NCBI GenBank assembly: GCA_021158405.1
Contig: JAGGUP010000075.1
Location: 1-55,616 of the forward strand
Reading direction: 5' to 3'
Origin: Bacteroidales bacterium
GTDB taxonomy: Bacteria; Bacteroidota; Bacteroidia; Bacteroidales; UBA12170
Length of the DNA stretch: 55,616 nucleotides
A program made the position numbers and the translations under genes. Below are positions 15,650 through 24,781 of the stretch, in pieces (positions within the stretch are counted from its first letter, which is position 1; every line of letters starts with the position of its first letter). A model generated the notes under the pieces. That model was given only the letters and a program-made list of their open reading frames with translations, made no database searches and was not told where the DNA came from.

Positions 15650-17746
15650 ATGAATTCAATGAAAAGGAATCAAAATAGAATGAAGCATATAGGGCGGAAG
15701 GGAATTGGTTTAATTGGATTAATCCTTTTATCAACACTAACTTTTGCTCAAACCAATACAAGCAATAGCGGGAATAGTTTTTATGGCAACAATACTGTAA
15801 ATACAAATTCTAATAATGGGTTACTTGATAATTGGTATGTCGAACTGAATGGGGGCGCAACTGTTGTGCTTGCTACTTTGCGCGACAAGCCTTATAGTTG
15901 GGCTTTTGGTGCGTCTTTGGGTAAACAATTGAATAGTAGATTTGATATTCAAGCCAGATTTATCAATGGAAAAATGCATTCAGAAGGTTTATATGGTGGT
16001 CTTGTCTTGTCCAACGATGTGAATTTTATGGATGCATCGCTTGTTTTAAAATTAAAATTGAAGGAACTTATTTTTAGAAATGCGCCACAATTTGTCAATG
16101 AATTATATTTGTTTGGTGGTGCCAGTTATACTTTTTACGATTCAAAAGTAATTAATTCTGCTGATGGAACTTTTGTTTCTGGTGTAGGATGGGATGCAGC
16201 AGGAGCAATTAAAACAAATCAATTAAATTCGCTATTCATTCCTTTGGGTATGGGTTTAAAATTCAATATTGACAAATCAGGTCGTTATTATTTAACCACT
16301 GACCTTACCTATTATTACTCTAAGGATAATCGATTAGACGGAGATATAAACCCAACTCATGCGGCTCATTATACATACACTTCTGTTGGTTTTGTATATA
16401 ATATTGGAAAAAGTAATTCTCCACAAAAGAAAATTGCGAGGGCGGCAAAAGAAAGACTGAAGCCTTCTATTGTGAAACCTTCTGTTGCGAAGGCTGCAAG
16501 AGTAAGACCCTCACGCTCTGAAACATCACCCTCTGAAAATGCATTACTTACGAACTGGTATGCGGGCCTTAATTTGGGAGCAACAACTATGCTTGCAACA
16601 ATACGAGATAAACCATATAGTTGGGCAGTAGGCGTTTTTTTTGGCAAACAATTAAATCGCAAAATCGGTATCGAGGCTAATCTGTTGAATGGTAAAATGC
16701 ACGCCGAAGGTTTGTATGGAGGATTAAATTTGGCGAATGATGTAAACTTTACGGATGCTTCTTTACTGCTTAACTTGAATTTAAATGATGTTATTTTTAC
16801 TAAATCGCCTAAGGTAATACGTGAGTTTTATCTTTTTGGAGGTGCTGGTTTGACTTTTTTCAATTCAAAAGTGATTAATACTGCCGATAATTCTTTTGTT
16901 ACAGGGCTTGGATGGGATGCTACTGGAGTAACTAAAACAAATAGAATAAGTACTCCGTTTATCCCTTTGGGATTAGGAATGACTTTTAATATTGGAAATA
17001 CAGGTCGATATGTTTTGACCACAGAATTTACTTATCGTTATTCTGGTGATAATCAATTGGATGGTGGTTTAACAACTCATGCTGCTCATTATACATACAC
17101 CTCTGTAGGCTTGGCTTATAATCTTGGTAAACAAACAATTTCTACGCAGCAAATTACTGCAGATGCCATTGAAGAAAGAGTTACTTTATCTGCCGTGAAG
17201 CGAGTGAAAGGTGAAATTGCCAACATAGTTCAGGAAGAATTGCAGCCGGTAAAAGAAGAATTATCAGCTCAATCTAAAACGATTGCCAGCATACAGCAGG
17301 AAGTTGAAATGCGGATTAATGCACTCAAGGAAACGATTAGGGAAGGTGTTGTCACCACTAAATTACCTGATGGAACCATGCAAGCCACTCCAATAAGTCA
17401 ATTGGGAGCGGGAGCAACACCAACGATCACCAGCATTTATTTTGCTTTTAACTCTTTATATTTAACACCTGATATGCAAAGAGAGATAGCGACTATTGCC
17501 AGGTTGATGAGGAAAAACAGAAAATTGAGATGTGAAATCTCAGGAAATTCCAGCAATGATTTAGGAAGTCCGGAATATAACTTAATGCTAAGTCAGAAAC
17601 GAGCCCAAGCAGTAGCTGGTTTTTTGGCTAATGAATTTGGAATTGATAACGAGCGTTTGCTCGTGAAGTCTAAAGGAGTAACCGATCCTTTGGCAAAGAA
17701 TTTGCATAAAATGAACCGTCGAGTTGATATGCAATTATTTTGGTAA
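15650..17746 (+). CDS. OmpA-family protein with two tandem homologous beta-barrels
   Basis: A 698 aa outer-membrane protein. Signal peptide to about residue 33 (LTFAQ). Two homologous barrel modules follow at about 59-254 and 299-494, sharing DKPYSWA, GKQLN, NGKMH, EGLYGGL, NDVNF.DAS, YLFGGA, SKVIN and THAAHYTYTSVG at a spacing of 240 residues. A basic linker (258-290) separates them. A predicted coiled coil (505-565) precedes a C-terminal OmpA peptidoglycan-binding domain (about 592-698) with YNLMLSQKRAQAV. The usual HTD of the OmpA motif is replaced by NSSND, so peptidoglycan binding may be altered. A terminator follows. The single-barrel ancestor probably duplicated inside the gene. Confidence 0.85.
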   Translation: MNSMKRNQNRMKHIGRKGIGLIGLILLSTLTFAQTNTSNSGNSFYGNNTVNTNSNNGLLDNWYVELNGGATVVLATLRDKPYSWAFGASLGKQLNSRFDIQARFINGKMHSEGLYGGLVLSNDVNFMDASLVLKLKLKELIFRNAPQFVNELYLFGGASYTFYDSKVINSADGTFVSGVGWDAAGAIKTNQLNSLFIPLGMGLKFNIDKSGRYYLTTDLTYYYSKDNRLDGDINPTHAAHYTYTSVGFVYNIGKSNSPQKKIARAAKERLKPSIVKPSVAKAARVRPSRSETSPSENALLTNWYAGLNLGATTMLATIRDKPYSWAVGVFFGKQLNRKIGIEANLLNGKMHAEGLYGGLNLANDVNFTDASLLLNLNLNDVIFTKSPKVIREFYLFGGAGLTFFNSKVINTADNSFVTGLGWDATGVTKTNRISTPFIPLGLGMTFNIGNTGRYVLTTEFTYRYSGDNQLDGGLTTHAAHYTYTSVGLAYNLGKQTISTQQITADAIEERVTLSAVKRVKGEIANIVQEELQPVKEELSAQSKTIASIQQEVEMRINALKETIREGVVTTKLPDGTMQATPISQLGAGATPTITSIYFAFNSLYLTPDMQREIATIARLMRKNRKLRCEISGNSSNDLGSPEYNLMLSQKRAQAVAGFLANEFGIDNERLLVKSKGVTDPLAKNLHKMNRRVDMQLFW

Positions 17747-17760
17747 ATTTTTTATTAGTT

Positions 17761-17797
17761 AATAGGGTGGCCATTGATTTGACCGCCCTATTTTTTT
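17761..17797 (+). terminator. Terminator of the OmpA-family gene
   Basis: Stem AATAGGGTGG (17761-17770) / CCGCCCTATT (17783-17792) with one G-T pair, then seven T residues. It sits between convergent genes; the minus side is less T-rich, so it mainly serves the plus gene. Confidence 0.85.
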
Positions 17798-18266
17798 ATT
17801 GGAATACCATGTTTTCTTGAGTGGTGGTTTTTTCGCAATAATGGCAACGTAATTTTAGGGTGCCAAATTCATCTGTAAAGACTTTAAATTTAGTGGGTAC
17901 TGCTTGATAATTGGTGATACATTTTGGATTGAAACATTTGACAAAAGATTGTATTTCATCAGGAGTCTCTACCGTATATTTACTAACGACTTTGTAGTTC
18001 TTAATTTCAATTAGGGTTGCTGTAGGAGCTACCAAAGCAATTTTATTAATCTCTTCACGACTAAAAAAACGGTCGCTGATTTTTATTATTCCCTTGCTAT
18101 CATATTTTTGACTGTTCATATTTGTGCCAAAATAGACGGGATTTGAAACAGTTTCAAGTTTTAATATTTTGATAGCAGTAAAAAGTCGATTGGAAGGGAT
18201 ATGATCGATAACAGTACCGTTTTCCAGTGCGGATACTTTTAATTCTTTTTGAACTGAATTTTCCAT
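17796..18266 (-). CDS. pyrI: Aspartate carbamoyltransferase regulatory subunit
   Basis: A 156 aa subunit that binds nucleotide effectors and joins PyrB trimers into the allosteric ATCase holoenzyme. The N-terminal effector domain holds NGTVIDHIPS (residues 16-25). The C-terminal zinc domain has all four cysteines: Cys111, Cys116, Cys141 and Cys144. Length is close to E. coli PyrI (153 aa). It starts 11 bases after pyrB, so the two form one transcript, and both subunits should be made together. Confidence 0.97.
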   Translation of the reverse strand: MENSVQKELKVSALENGTVIDHIPSNRLFTAIKILKLETVSNPVYFGTNMNSQKYDSKGIIKISDRFFSREEINKIALVAPTATLIEIKNYKVVSKYTVETPDEIQSFVKCFNPKCITNYQAVPTKFKVFTDEFGTLKLRCHYCEKTTTQENMVFQ

Positions 18267-18277
18267 GTTCTTTTTTT

Positions 18278-19186
18278 TTATTTTAAACCTAATATGGAAG
18301 CTAAAAGGGCTTCTCTTACATAAACTCCATTTCGTGCCTGTTGAAAATAATATGCTTTTGGATTTTTATCCACAGTTTCTTCAATCTCATTTACACGAGG
18401 TAGTGGATGCAATACGCGCATAGTGGGTTTTGAGTTTTCAAGCATTTTATTTTTTAAGATATACGAATTCTTTACTCTTTCGTATTCCATAGGATCGGCA
18501 AATCGCTCTCGTTGAATACGCGTCATATAAAGGATATCAATCTTATTCATAATCGCCTCCATATTGGTATATTGATGATATTTTAGACCGGCATCTTTGA
18601 TGTATTTCTTTATCACGCTGGGAAGTTTTAATTCTTCAGGAGAAACTAAATGGAAGGTTGCATTGAATTGAGTAAGTGCAATAACTAAAGAGTGAACCGT
18701 ACGGCCATATTTTAAATCGCCCACAAATGCAATATGGATATTTTCAAGTGTGCCTTGTGTCTTGCGGATTGAATACATATCAAGCAAACATTGCGTTGGG
18801 TGCTGATTAGCTCCATCTCCCGCATTGATAATTGGGACATTAGATACTTCGCTAGCCCAGCGTGCACTGCCGTCGAGTGGGTGTCGCATCACGATTAAAT
18901 CGGAATAATTAGCTACCGTTTTAATGGTGTCCATCAATGTTTCTCCTTTGGAAACACTTGAACTGGAAGCATCTGTAAACCCAATTATTTTTCCACCTAA
19001 TTGCGAAATAGCACTCTCAAAACTCAAACGAGTACGCGTGGAGGGTTCAAAAAACAAGGTAGCAATTACGTGGTTTTCTAAAATTTTTTGATGGGGATTT
19101 TTCTCAAAATCTTCAGCAATATCAAGTATATGCAAATACTCTTCTTTGCTGTAATCGTTGATTGAGATTAAACTTCGATTCTTCAT
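18278..19186 (-). CDS. pyrB: Aspartate carbamoyltransferase catalytic subunit
   Basis: A protein of about 302 aa that condenses carbamoyl phosphate with aspartate, the committed step of pyrimidine synthesis. The carbamoyl-phosphate motif FEPSTRTR is near residues 46-53. Also visible are HPLDGSARWA, DGANQHPTQCLLD (catalytic His and binding loop), and HPLPRVNEI near the end. I begin at ATG 19186 (MKNRSLIS); an in-frame ATG at 19195 would add three residues. It is followed by pyrI. A terminator upstream isolates it from the 446 aa P-loop gene. Confidence 0.96.
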   Translation of the reverse strand: MKNRSLISINDYSKEEYLHILDIAEDFEKNPHQKILENHVIATLFFEPSTRTRLSFESAISQLGGKIIGFTDASSSSVSKGETLMDTIKTVANYSDLIVMRHPLDGSARWASEVSNVPIINAGDGANQHPTQCLLDMYSIRKTQGTLENIHIAFVGDLKYGRTVHSLVIALTQFNATFHLVSPEELKLPSVIKKYIKDAGLKYHQYTNMEAIMNKIDILYMTRIQRERFADPMEYERVKNSYILKNKMLENSKPTMRVLHPLPRVNEIEETVDKNPKAYYFQQARNGVYVREALLASILGLK

Positions 19187-19221
19187 ACGGTTCATTTTTC
19201 TAATTAATGCTTATCTGGTTC

Positions 19222-19251
19222 AAAAAAAATGGCGACTATAAAAGCCGCCAT
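19222..19251 (-). terminator. Terminator between the cDPGS-like gene and pyrB
   Basis: ATGGCG (19229-19234) pairs with CGCCAT (19246-19251); on the minus strand it runs into an eight-T tract. It ends the 446 aa gene's transcript just before pyrB. Confidence 0.8.
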
Positions 19252-19256
19252 CAAAG

Positions 19257-20597
19257 TTATTTTTTTAATTTATATTTTAAGATAAAATCATCAATTATAT
19301 CAACTAAATCGGGTTGCCCAATCTCTTGGAGATCGTAATATACACGAGTAGCTGGTTTATTGATTTTAATTTCTCTTTGCAAGTCGATCGGAGTTCCAAT
19401 TACAACCGAATCACAATCGGTATTGTTTATGGTTGTTTCCAAATCTTTTAGTTGCTGATCGCTATAGCCCATAGCAGGCAATAAAGTACCAATATTTGGG
19501 TAAATTTTAAAGGTTTCGGCTAATTTTCCAACAACATACGGACGAGGATCAATTAACTCTTTTGCTCCATATTTCATAGCAGCAACGGTGCCGGCACCAA
19601 TTTTCATTTCCCCATGAGTAAGTGTAGGTCCATCTTCAATAACCAAAACTCTTTTTCCTTTAATAATGGCAGGATTGTCAACAGCTAATGGAGATGCGGC
19701 ATCCACAACAATTGCGTTAGGCGCAACTTTAATAATATTTTCGCGGACGATTTGAATGTTTTCCGGTGGAGCTGAGTCCATCTTATTGATAATTACGACA
19801 TCGGCTAAACGCAAAGTGACTTCCCCTGGATAATAGTTTAATTCGTGTCCCGGCCGATGGGGGTCAACGACAGTCATATTTAAATCGGGTTTGTAAAATG
19901 GAAAATCGTTATTTCCACCGTCCCATATTATTACATCACAGCCATCGGGATCATTTTCGGCCGCTCTAACAATGGCCTCATAATCTACTCCCGCATAAAT
20001 TACATTGCCACGAACCACATGAGGTTCGTATTCTTCCATTTCTTCGATGGTGCATTTATGTTTATGTAAGTCTTCAATAGTCGCAAATCGTTGCACTTTT
20101 TGTGCTACTAAATCTCCATAAGGCATTGGATGTCTGATGGCAACTACTTTTAAGCCTTTTGCCATTAAAAGCTCAATTATGCGTCGAGAAGTCTGGCTTT
20201 TTCCGCATCCTGTGCGAACAGCACCTACAGCAATAACTGGTTTGGTGCTTTTAATCATAGTGTCTTTTGGGCCAAGCAAGATAAAGTTTGCTCCGGCGGC
20301 ATTTACACGAGCACTCATATTCATCACCCTTGGGTAAGGAACATCGCTATAAGAAAAGACACAATCATCAATTTTCAAATCAGTGATTAGTTTTTCTAAA
20401 TCGTCTTCAGCATAAATAGGAATCCCATTTGGATAAAGATCTCCAGCGAGTTCAGTTGGGTATTTTCTTCCGTCAATATCCGGAATTTGAGCAGCTGTAA
20501 AAGCTGCTACTTTGTAGTTTTGATTGCCGCGATAATAGGTGTTGAAATTATGAAAATCTCGACCTGCAGCGCCAATAATTAATACGTTTTTTGTCAT
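19257..20597 (-). CDS. Cyclic 2,3-diphosphoglycerate synthetase-like P-loop protein
   Basis: A 446 aa cytoplasmic protein similar to archaeal cyclic 2,3-diphosphoglycerate synthetase and the GTPase-like proteins related to it. The N-terminal Rossmann-like region has IIGAAGRDFHNFN (residues 7-19). The P-loop GAVRTGCGKS is at 125-134, and DGGNNDFPF near 227 and a NKMD-like segment (INKMDSAP) near 270 suggest nucleotide handling. In methanogens the enzyme cyclises 2,3-bisphosphoglycerate with ATP; whether this bacterium makes that solute is inference. It lies upstream of pyrBI but is separated from them by a terminator. Confidence 0.78.
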   Translation of the reverse strand: MTKNVLIIGAAGRDFHNFNTYYRGNQNYKVAAFTAAQIPDIDGRKYPTELAGDLYPNGIPIYAEDDLEKLITDLKIDDCVFSYSDVPYPRVMNMSARVNAAGANFILLGPKDTMIKSTKPVIAVGAVRTGCGKSQTSRRIIELLMAKGLKVVAIRHPMPYGDLVAQKVQRFATIEDLHKHKCTIEEMEEYEPHVVRGNVIYAGVDYEAIVRAAENDPDGCDVIIWDGGNNDFPFYKPDLNMTVVDPHRPGHELNYYPGEVTLRLADVVIINKMDSAPPENIQIVRENIIKVAPNAIVVDAASPLAVDNPAIIKGKRVLVIEDGPTLTHGEMKIGAGTVAAMKYGAKELIDPRPYVVGKLAETFKIYPNIGTLLPAMGYSDQQLKDLETTINNTDCDSVVIGTPIDLQREIKINKPATRVYYDLQEIGQPDLVDIIDDFILKYKLKK

Positions 20598-20785
20598 CTG
20601 TTTATTATTTAATTAGTGAGTTTCAGATGTTAAATCCCCAATAAAAAGAGTCTCCTTTGTTTGTTTACCCTGCGTCTGCTTCTTTTTTTGGCGATGTATT
20701 TGTATTAATATAGTTTTTTGGTTCGACTACAAAGTTATTGTTTTAAATGAGTTACACAAATTAAAATTAGAATTTTTATTAAAGA

Positions 20786-20813
20786 AAAAAGGCAGCTGAA
20801 TTCAGCTGCCTTT
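20786..20813 (-). terminator. Terminator of the TonB-receptor-like gene
   Basis: A perfect 26-base inverted repeat at 20788-20813 (arms AAAGGCAGCTGAA and TTCAGCTGCCTTT) lies 23 bases past the stop. On the minus strand it continues into T-rich sequence. Confidence 0.85.
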
Positions 20814-20836
20814 AGAAGTTTATAAGTCTAGAGTTT

Positions 20837-23359
20837 CTAGATTTCAAAATCGCTCATATCGTCGTTACTTTCTTGAGATGGTTTTTTATTGCGATTTTTG
20901 TCCATCGACATTTTACCAAATTTATAGCTAAAACTGATTTGCAGCATACGTGTTGATGGAAAACGTTCTGTATATTGAGTGTAATTTGCTCCGATAGATT
21001 CGTAAGCAAATTTTCTTGTATTGAAAATATCTCGCATGCGGATATTAATACTGGCTTTTTTCTTGAATAGATCTTGTTTGATTCCCGCATCTATTGCAAA
21101 ACGAGCATCCATACTTCCCTGAGAAGTTACACGAGCTGCATCATATCTGCCGGATAATTGAGCCGTTAAATCAGAACCAATACGAAAGTTGTTGCTAGCT
21201 TTAAAATTCCAGGTAAAACCGGCATTGGAAAGTTCCGCACTAGCTCCGCTGGAATAGCTTAACTGATAAAAGTTGAAACCGGCATTCATGCTCCACCATT
21301 TGTAAAACTGACCCGAATATGTTAATTCTCCGCCATAAGATTCTCGTGAACCAATATTTTGATAAGTCACAGTTGAAACACCAAAGGCATCCACTATATT
21401 AATGTTTTCGATAACATCTGTTATAAAACGATAATAAAGAGTTGCATTCACAACCGATTTGTTAATGTATTTGGAATATCCTGCTTCTAAAGCATTTACA
21501 TATTCAGGCCTAAGATCAGGATTTCCTCTGCGAATATTGTAGGGGTCGCTCGAATTTCCAAAAGGGTTTAATTTTCGAGAATTAGGACGGTTTACTCTAC
21601 GACTATAATTTAAATTAATTTCATTGTCATCGTTTAACTTTTGCATCAAGAAAACGCTAGGATATATGCTAAAGTAGGTGTAAGGAAATTTTTCGTTGGT
21701 GGTTACCAACTCAGATTTTATATCAACATACTCTGCGCGCAAACCTGTTTGATAGCTGAACTTTCCAATTTCTCCGCCAAATTGACCATAAAGAGCATTT
21801 ACGTTTTCGTTATAAATGAAATTGTTTGTTAAACCGGCATCAGGAACAATAACATTACTCGCATTTAATTGTCCTGCCACATAATCGTTATTCGACTTTT
21901 TGAAAGTGCTTTTAGCGCCTATTTCTAGTTTGCTATGTTCATACGTTTTTAAATAGTCTAATCGATATGTATCTACTTTGCTTTCTGAAAGTGTATTTTC
22001 GCTCAAATCTTTTGGTACAAAGCCATCAGGATAAATTGTTTCATCGATTACCGAAGTAGCTCTGTTTTGATTCATTTCCGAATTGTAATTAGAAAAGGCG
22101 ATTTCAGCTTCTAAATAATGATCTTTTTTGTTAAATGTTTTACGGAAGTTTGTATTCAAGTCGTAAGATCTACCAATATATGAACTTGAAATATCATTTT
22201 TGTAAAAATCTGTCAGAACGTCGGGCTCGTAATAATTTTTGTAAGTGCTTAATTGTGTTCTTTCCATTGAACGAGAACTGATTCTTCCTCCAAAACTCCA
22301 TACTGTGGAAGGATTTAAAAAGAAATCGGCATTTAAAGAAAAATTATGGTTTCCTCCAAATCTTTCGCTATCGTTTATATCGTTATAATGTTTGATGGTA
22401 TCGCCGATAAAAACTGTTTTATCGCTTGAACCACTCATAGGACGTTCAAATTCGCGGTAGCTATAATTCGTACTCAAATTCATTTTGGAATTTCGATAAT
22501 TTGCGCTAGCTCCTAAATTATATGATCCGTTAGTTCCAAATCCGGCATTTACCTGGCCATTCAAACCTGATAATTTATTCTTTTTTAGTATAACATTTAG
22601 GATGCCGCTAACGCCTTCCGGATCGTATTTGGCCGATGGATTGGTAATAATTTCAATAGATTCAATACTCTCGGCAGGAATTGCTTCGAGTAAAGCTCCA
22701 ACAGATTCCGTAGATAATCCACTTGGGCGTCCATCTATAAGGATAGTTAAGTTTTGACTTCCTCTTAAACTAATATTTCCATCTGTATCTACTTCGATCG
22801 AGGGTACATTTTCAAGAATATCTACTGCAGTTCCGCCAGCCGATACTAAGTCTTTATCTACACTTACAACCTTACGGTCGATTTTATTTACAATGACTGC
22901 ACGTTCTGCAGTTACACTTATTTCATTTAGTTCCGTATATTTAGACTTAATTTTGATGTTATTGAAAAGAAGTTCGAAATTTTCGCGGCCAATGCGCACG
23001 TCTTCCAAAATAAATGGTTCGTAGCCAATAAACTCAACTTTCATTTGATAAGCGCCCATAGGTACATTATTAACTTCAAAGTTACCATGTTCATCAGTTA
23101 TTCCTCCGGCTATTATTTTTTGGAATTTTTTGTGAAATAGTGCAATTGTCGCATATTCAATAGTTTCGCCATTATCAGCATCAATCACATTGCCCTTTAC
23201 AACTCCAATTTTTGAAAGATTGTTAGGATCTGTATTTCCTTTGGAGGATTCTGTTTTTGGTTGTGTTTCAGCTAGTGGATATAATATTGGTGTTTGTGCC
23301 AAGATGATTTGTATACTACTCAAGATCAAGCAGGCAATAAGGATTAATTTTCTGTACAT
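20837..23359 (-). CDS. TonB-dependent-receptor-like outer membrane beta-barrel protein
   Basis: An outer-membrane protein of about 840 aa. From ATG 23359 the signal peptide (MYRKLILIACLIL to about ILAQ) is followed by a carboxypeptidase-regulatory-like beta-sandwich (KGNVIDADNGETIEYATI), then a plug domain with VDKDLVSAGGTAVDIL, ENVPSIEVDTDGNISLRGS and LIDGRPSGL, and a long C-terminal barrel with many NLSTNYSYR-type strands. The last residues form an unusual basic/acidic tail after the final aromatic strand (QISFSYKFGK). This resembles the 'outer membrane beta-barrel family' proteins related to TonB receptors. I reject the longer frame to 23416 because it would put 19 residues before the signal. 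Cargo is unknown. Confidence 0.85.
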   Translation of the reverse strand: MYRKLILIACLILSSIQIILAQTPILYPLAETQPKTESSKGNTDPNNLSKIGVVKGNVIDADNGETIEYATIALFHKKFQKIIAGGITDEHGNFEVNNVPMGAYQMKVEFIGYEPFILEDVRIGRENFELLFNNIKIKSKYTELNEISVTAERAVIVNKIDRKVVSVDKDLVSAGGTAVDILENVPSIEVDTDGNISLRGSQNLTILIDGRPSGLSTESVGALLEAIPAESIESIEIITNPSAKYDPEGVSGILNVILKKNKLSGLNGQVNAGFGTNGSYNLGASANYRNSKMNLSTNYSYREFERPMSGSSDKTVFIGDTIKHYNDINDSERFGGNHNFSLNADFFLNPSTVWSFGGRISSRSMERTQLSTYKNYYEPDVLTDFYKNDISSSYIGRSYDLNTNFRKTFNKKDHYLEAEIAFSNYNSEMNQNRATSVIDETIYPDGFVPKDLSENTLSESKVDTYRLDYLKTYEHSKLEIGAKSTFKKSNNDYVAGQLNASNVIVPDAGLTNNFIYNENVNALYGQFGGEIGKFSYQTGLRAEYVDIKSELVTTNEKFPYTYFSIYPSVFLMQKLNDDNEINLNYSRRVNRPNSRKLNPFGNSSDPYNIRRGNPDLRPEYVNALEAGYSKYINKSVVNATLYYRFITDVIENINIVDAFGVSTVTYQNIGSRESYGGELTYSGQFYKWWSMNAGFNFYQLSYSSGASAELSNAGFTWNFKASNNFRIGSDLTAQLSGRYDAARVTSQGSMDARFAIDAGIKQDLFKKKASINIRMRDIFNTRKFAYESIGANYTQYTERFPSTRMLQISFSYKFGKMSMDKNRNKKPSQESNDDMSDFEI

Positions 23360-23413
23360 AGTTTGTGTAATTTGCGTTTTAGACGTTTCTAAATCGTCAA
23401 GGTTTAAGGCGCG

Positions 23414-23421
23414 CAAAGATA
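23414..23421 (-). promoter_or_regulatory. Candidate -7 box of the TonB-receptor-like gene
   Basis: On the minus strand TATCTTTG matches TAnnTTTG, 54 bases before ATG 23359. It sits back to back with the holB promoter candidate. Confidence 0.45.
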
Positions 23422-23445
23422 ATTTTTTTTCACACTAAAAAAATC

Positions 23446-23453
23446 TAAATTTG
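23446..23453 (+). promoter_or_regulatory. Candidate -7 box of holB
   Basis: TAAATTTG followed by T, 16 bases before the holB ATG at 23470, implying a very short leader. Confidence 0.45.
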
Positions 23454-23469
23454 TGCTTGTTTAAATCCT

Positions 23470-24648
23470 ATGCAGTTTAAAGATATTATTGGTCAGGAAA
23501 CGCTTAAAAAGCGATTGGTAAACTCTGTAAAAGAGAATAGAATTTCTCATGCACAAATGTTTCTGGGAAGAGGAAGTGTTGGAAAACTAGCTTTGGCGTA
23601 CGCTTATGCTCAATACATTAATTGTACTGATAAGCAAAACGGCGATTCGTGTGGACAATGCAGTTCTTGTCGGAAATATGCGGCCATGAGTCATCCGGAT
23701 TTGTTTTTTAGTTATCCTGTGAATACAAATTACACATCCTCTTCAAAAGCTACCGAAACACGGGTAAAGAAAGATCCGGTAAGCGCAGATTTTTTAGCCG
23801 ACTGGAAGAATTATATTGATGAAATAAAAGGTTATCCCGATTTGTTTCAATGGTATCAGCGCATTGGAATTGAAAACAAACAAGGGTTTATTAGCAAGGA
23901 AGAAGCAAGGAAGATAGTGCATCAATTGCAATACAAATCGGTAGAAGCAAAATATAAAGTTTTGATTGTGTGGATGATTGAAAAAATGAATGAGGTAGCT
24001 TCCAATGCATTATTGAAATTAATTGAAGAGCCACCGGATAATACACTTATCTTCTTGATTGCGGAAGAAAAGGAAAAATTGCTTTCCACCATTTTATCGC
24101 GGGTTCAGATAATTGTTGTTCCATCCATCGAAACCGCGAAATTGCAATCTTATTTAATTCAACAAAATCCAAAGCTTTCAGAAATTGAATTGAGAGATAT
24201 AGCAAATTTGGCCAGTGGCGATGTTTTCAAAGCCAATGAGATCATTTCTAATTCTTCTGAAATGATGGAGAATTACGAATTATTTGTAGAGTGGATGAGG
24301 TTATGTTATAAAAAAGGGAGTCTGGAAGGGATTAAAATTTGGGTGGAAAAGACAAGTAAATTTGGCCGCGAAAAGCAAAAGAGTTTCCTGGACTTCTCTT
24401 TAAGAATGGTGAGAGAAAGCTTGCTCTTGAATTATGGCAATGATCAATTGGTAAAAATTATGGGCCACGAAGAGCAATTCTTAAATAAATTTGCGCCTTT
24501 TATTCATATGGGAAACGCACAAGCCATTCAGGAAATACTCAATCAGGCTATTTATGAAATTGAAAGAAATGTTTCTGGTATTTCACTGTTTGCTGATCTT
24601 TCATTAAAAATGAGCCGTCTTTTAAAGGTCGTTCCACCGGGAAGATAA
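23470..24648 (+). CDS. holB: DNA polymerase III subunit delta'
   Basis: A 392 aa clamp-loader subunit. The AAA+ fold begins with FKDIIGQETLKKRLV (residues 3-17). The modified P-loop GRGSVGKL is at 33-40. The zinc module has Cys52, Cys61, Cys64 and Cys67, and NALLKLIEEPPDNTLIFL (about 178-195) with the later STILSRVQ sensor segment is typical of delta'/tau. It opens a plus-strand cluster with ricT and gldH, an order seen widely in this phylum; holB next to ricT also occurs in Firmicutes. Confidence 0.93.
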   Translation: MQFKDIIGQETLKKRLVNSVKENRISHAQMFLGRGSVGKLALAYAYAQYINCTDKQNGDSCGQCSSCRKYAAMSHPDLFFSYPVNTNYTSSSKATETRVKKDPVSADFLADWKNYIDEIKGYPDLFQWYQRIGIENKQGFISKEEARKIVHQLQYKSVEAKYKVLIVWMIEKMNEVASNALLKLIEEPPDNTLIFLIAEEKEKLLSTILSRVQIIVVPSIETAKLQSYLIQQNPKLSEIELRDIANLASGDVFKANEIISNSSEMMENYELFVEWMRLCYKKGSLEGIKIWVEKTSKFGREKQKSFLDFSLRMVRESLLLNYGNDQLVKIMGHEEQFLNKFAPFIHMGNAQAIQEILNQAIYEIERNVSGISLFADLSLKMSRLLKVVPPGR

Positions 24649-24686
24649 AATTGAATTTTCTACTTCTTAAAACTGGAATTATTGAT

Positions 24687-24694
24687 TACTTTTG
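24687..24694 (+). promoter_or_regulatory. Candidate -7 box of ricT
   Basis: TACTTTTG matches TAnnTTTG. It would give a leader of about 80 bases before ATG 24782, which contains a possible small hairpin (ACTTACT/AGTAGGT). The -33 match is weak. Confidence 0.4.
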
Positions 24695-24781
24695 TATGTT
24701 AATTAGCTGTACTTACTTCATGCAAAGCAATGCTTGAGTAGGTGGATTAAGGAAGAAGGTATGGCGATATATTATATGTAA

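Noticed and set aside
23360-23416. Extended N-terminus of the TonB-receptor-like protein
   Set aside because: Starting at 23416 puts 19 charged residues before the signal peptide; the ATG at 23359 gives a normal signal.
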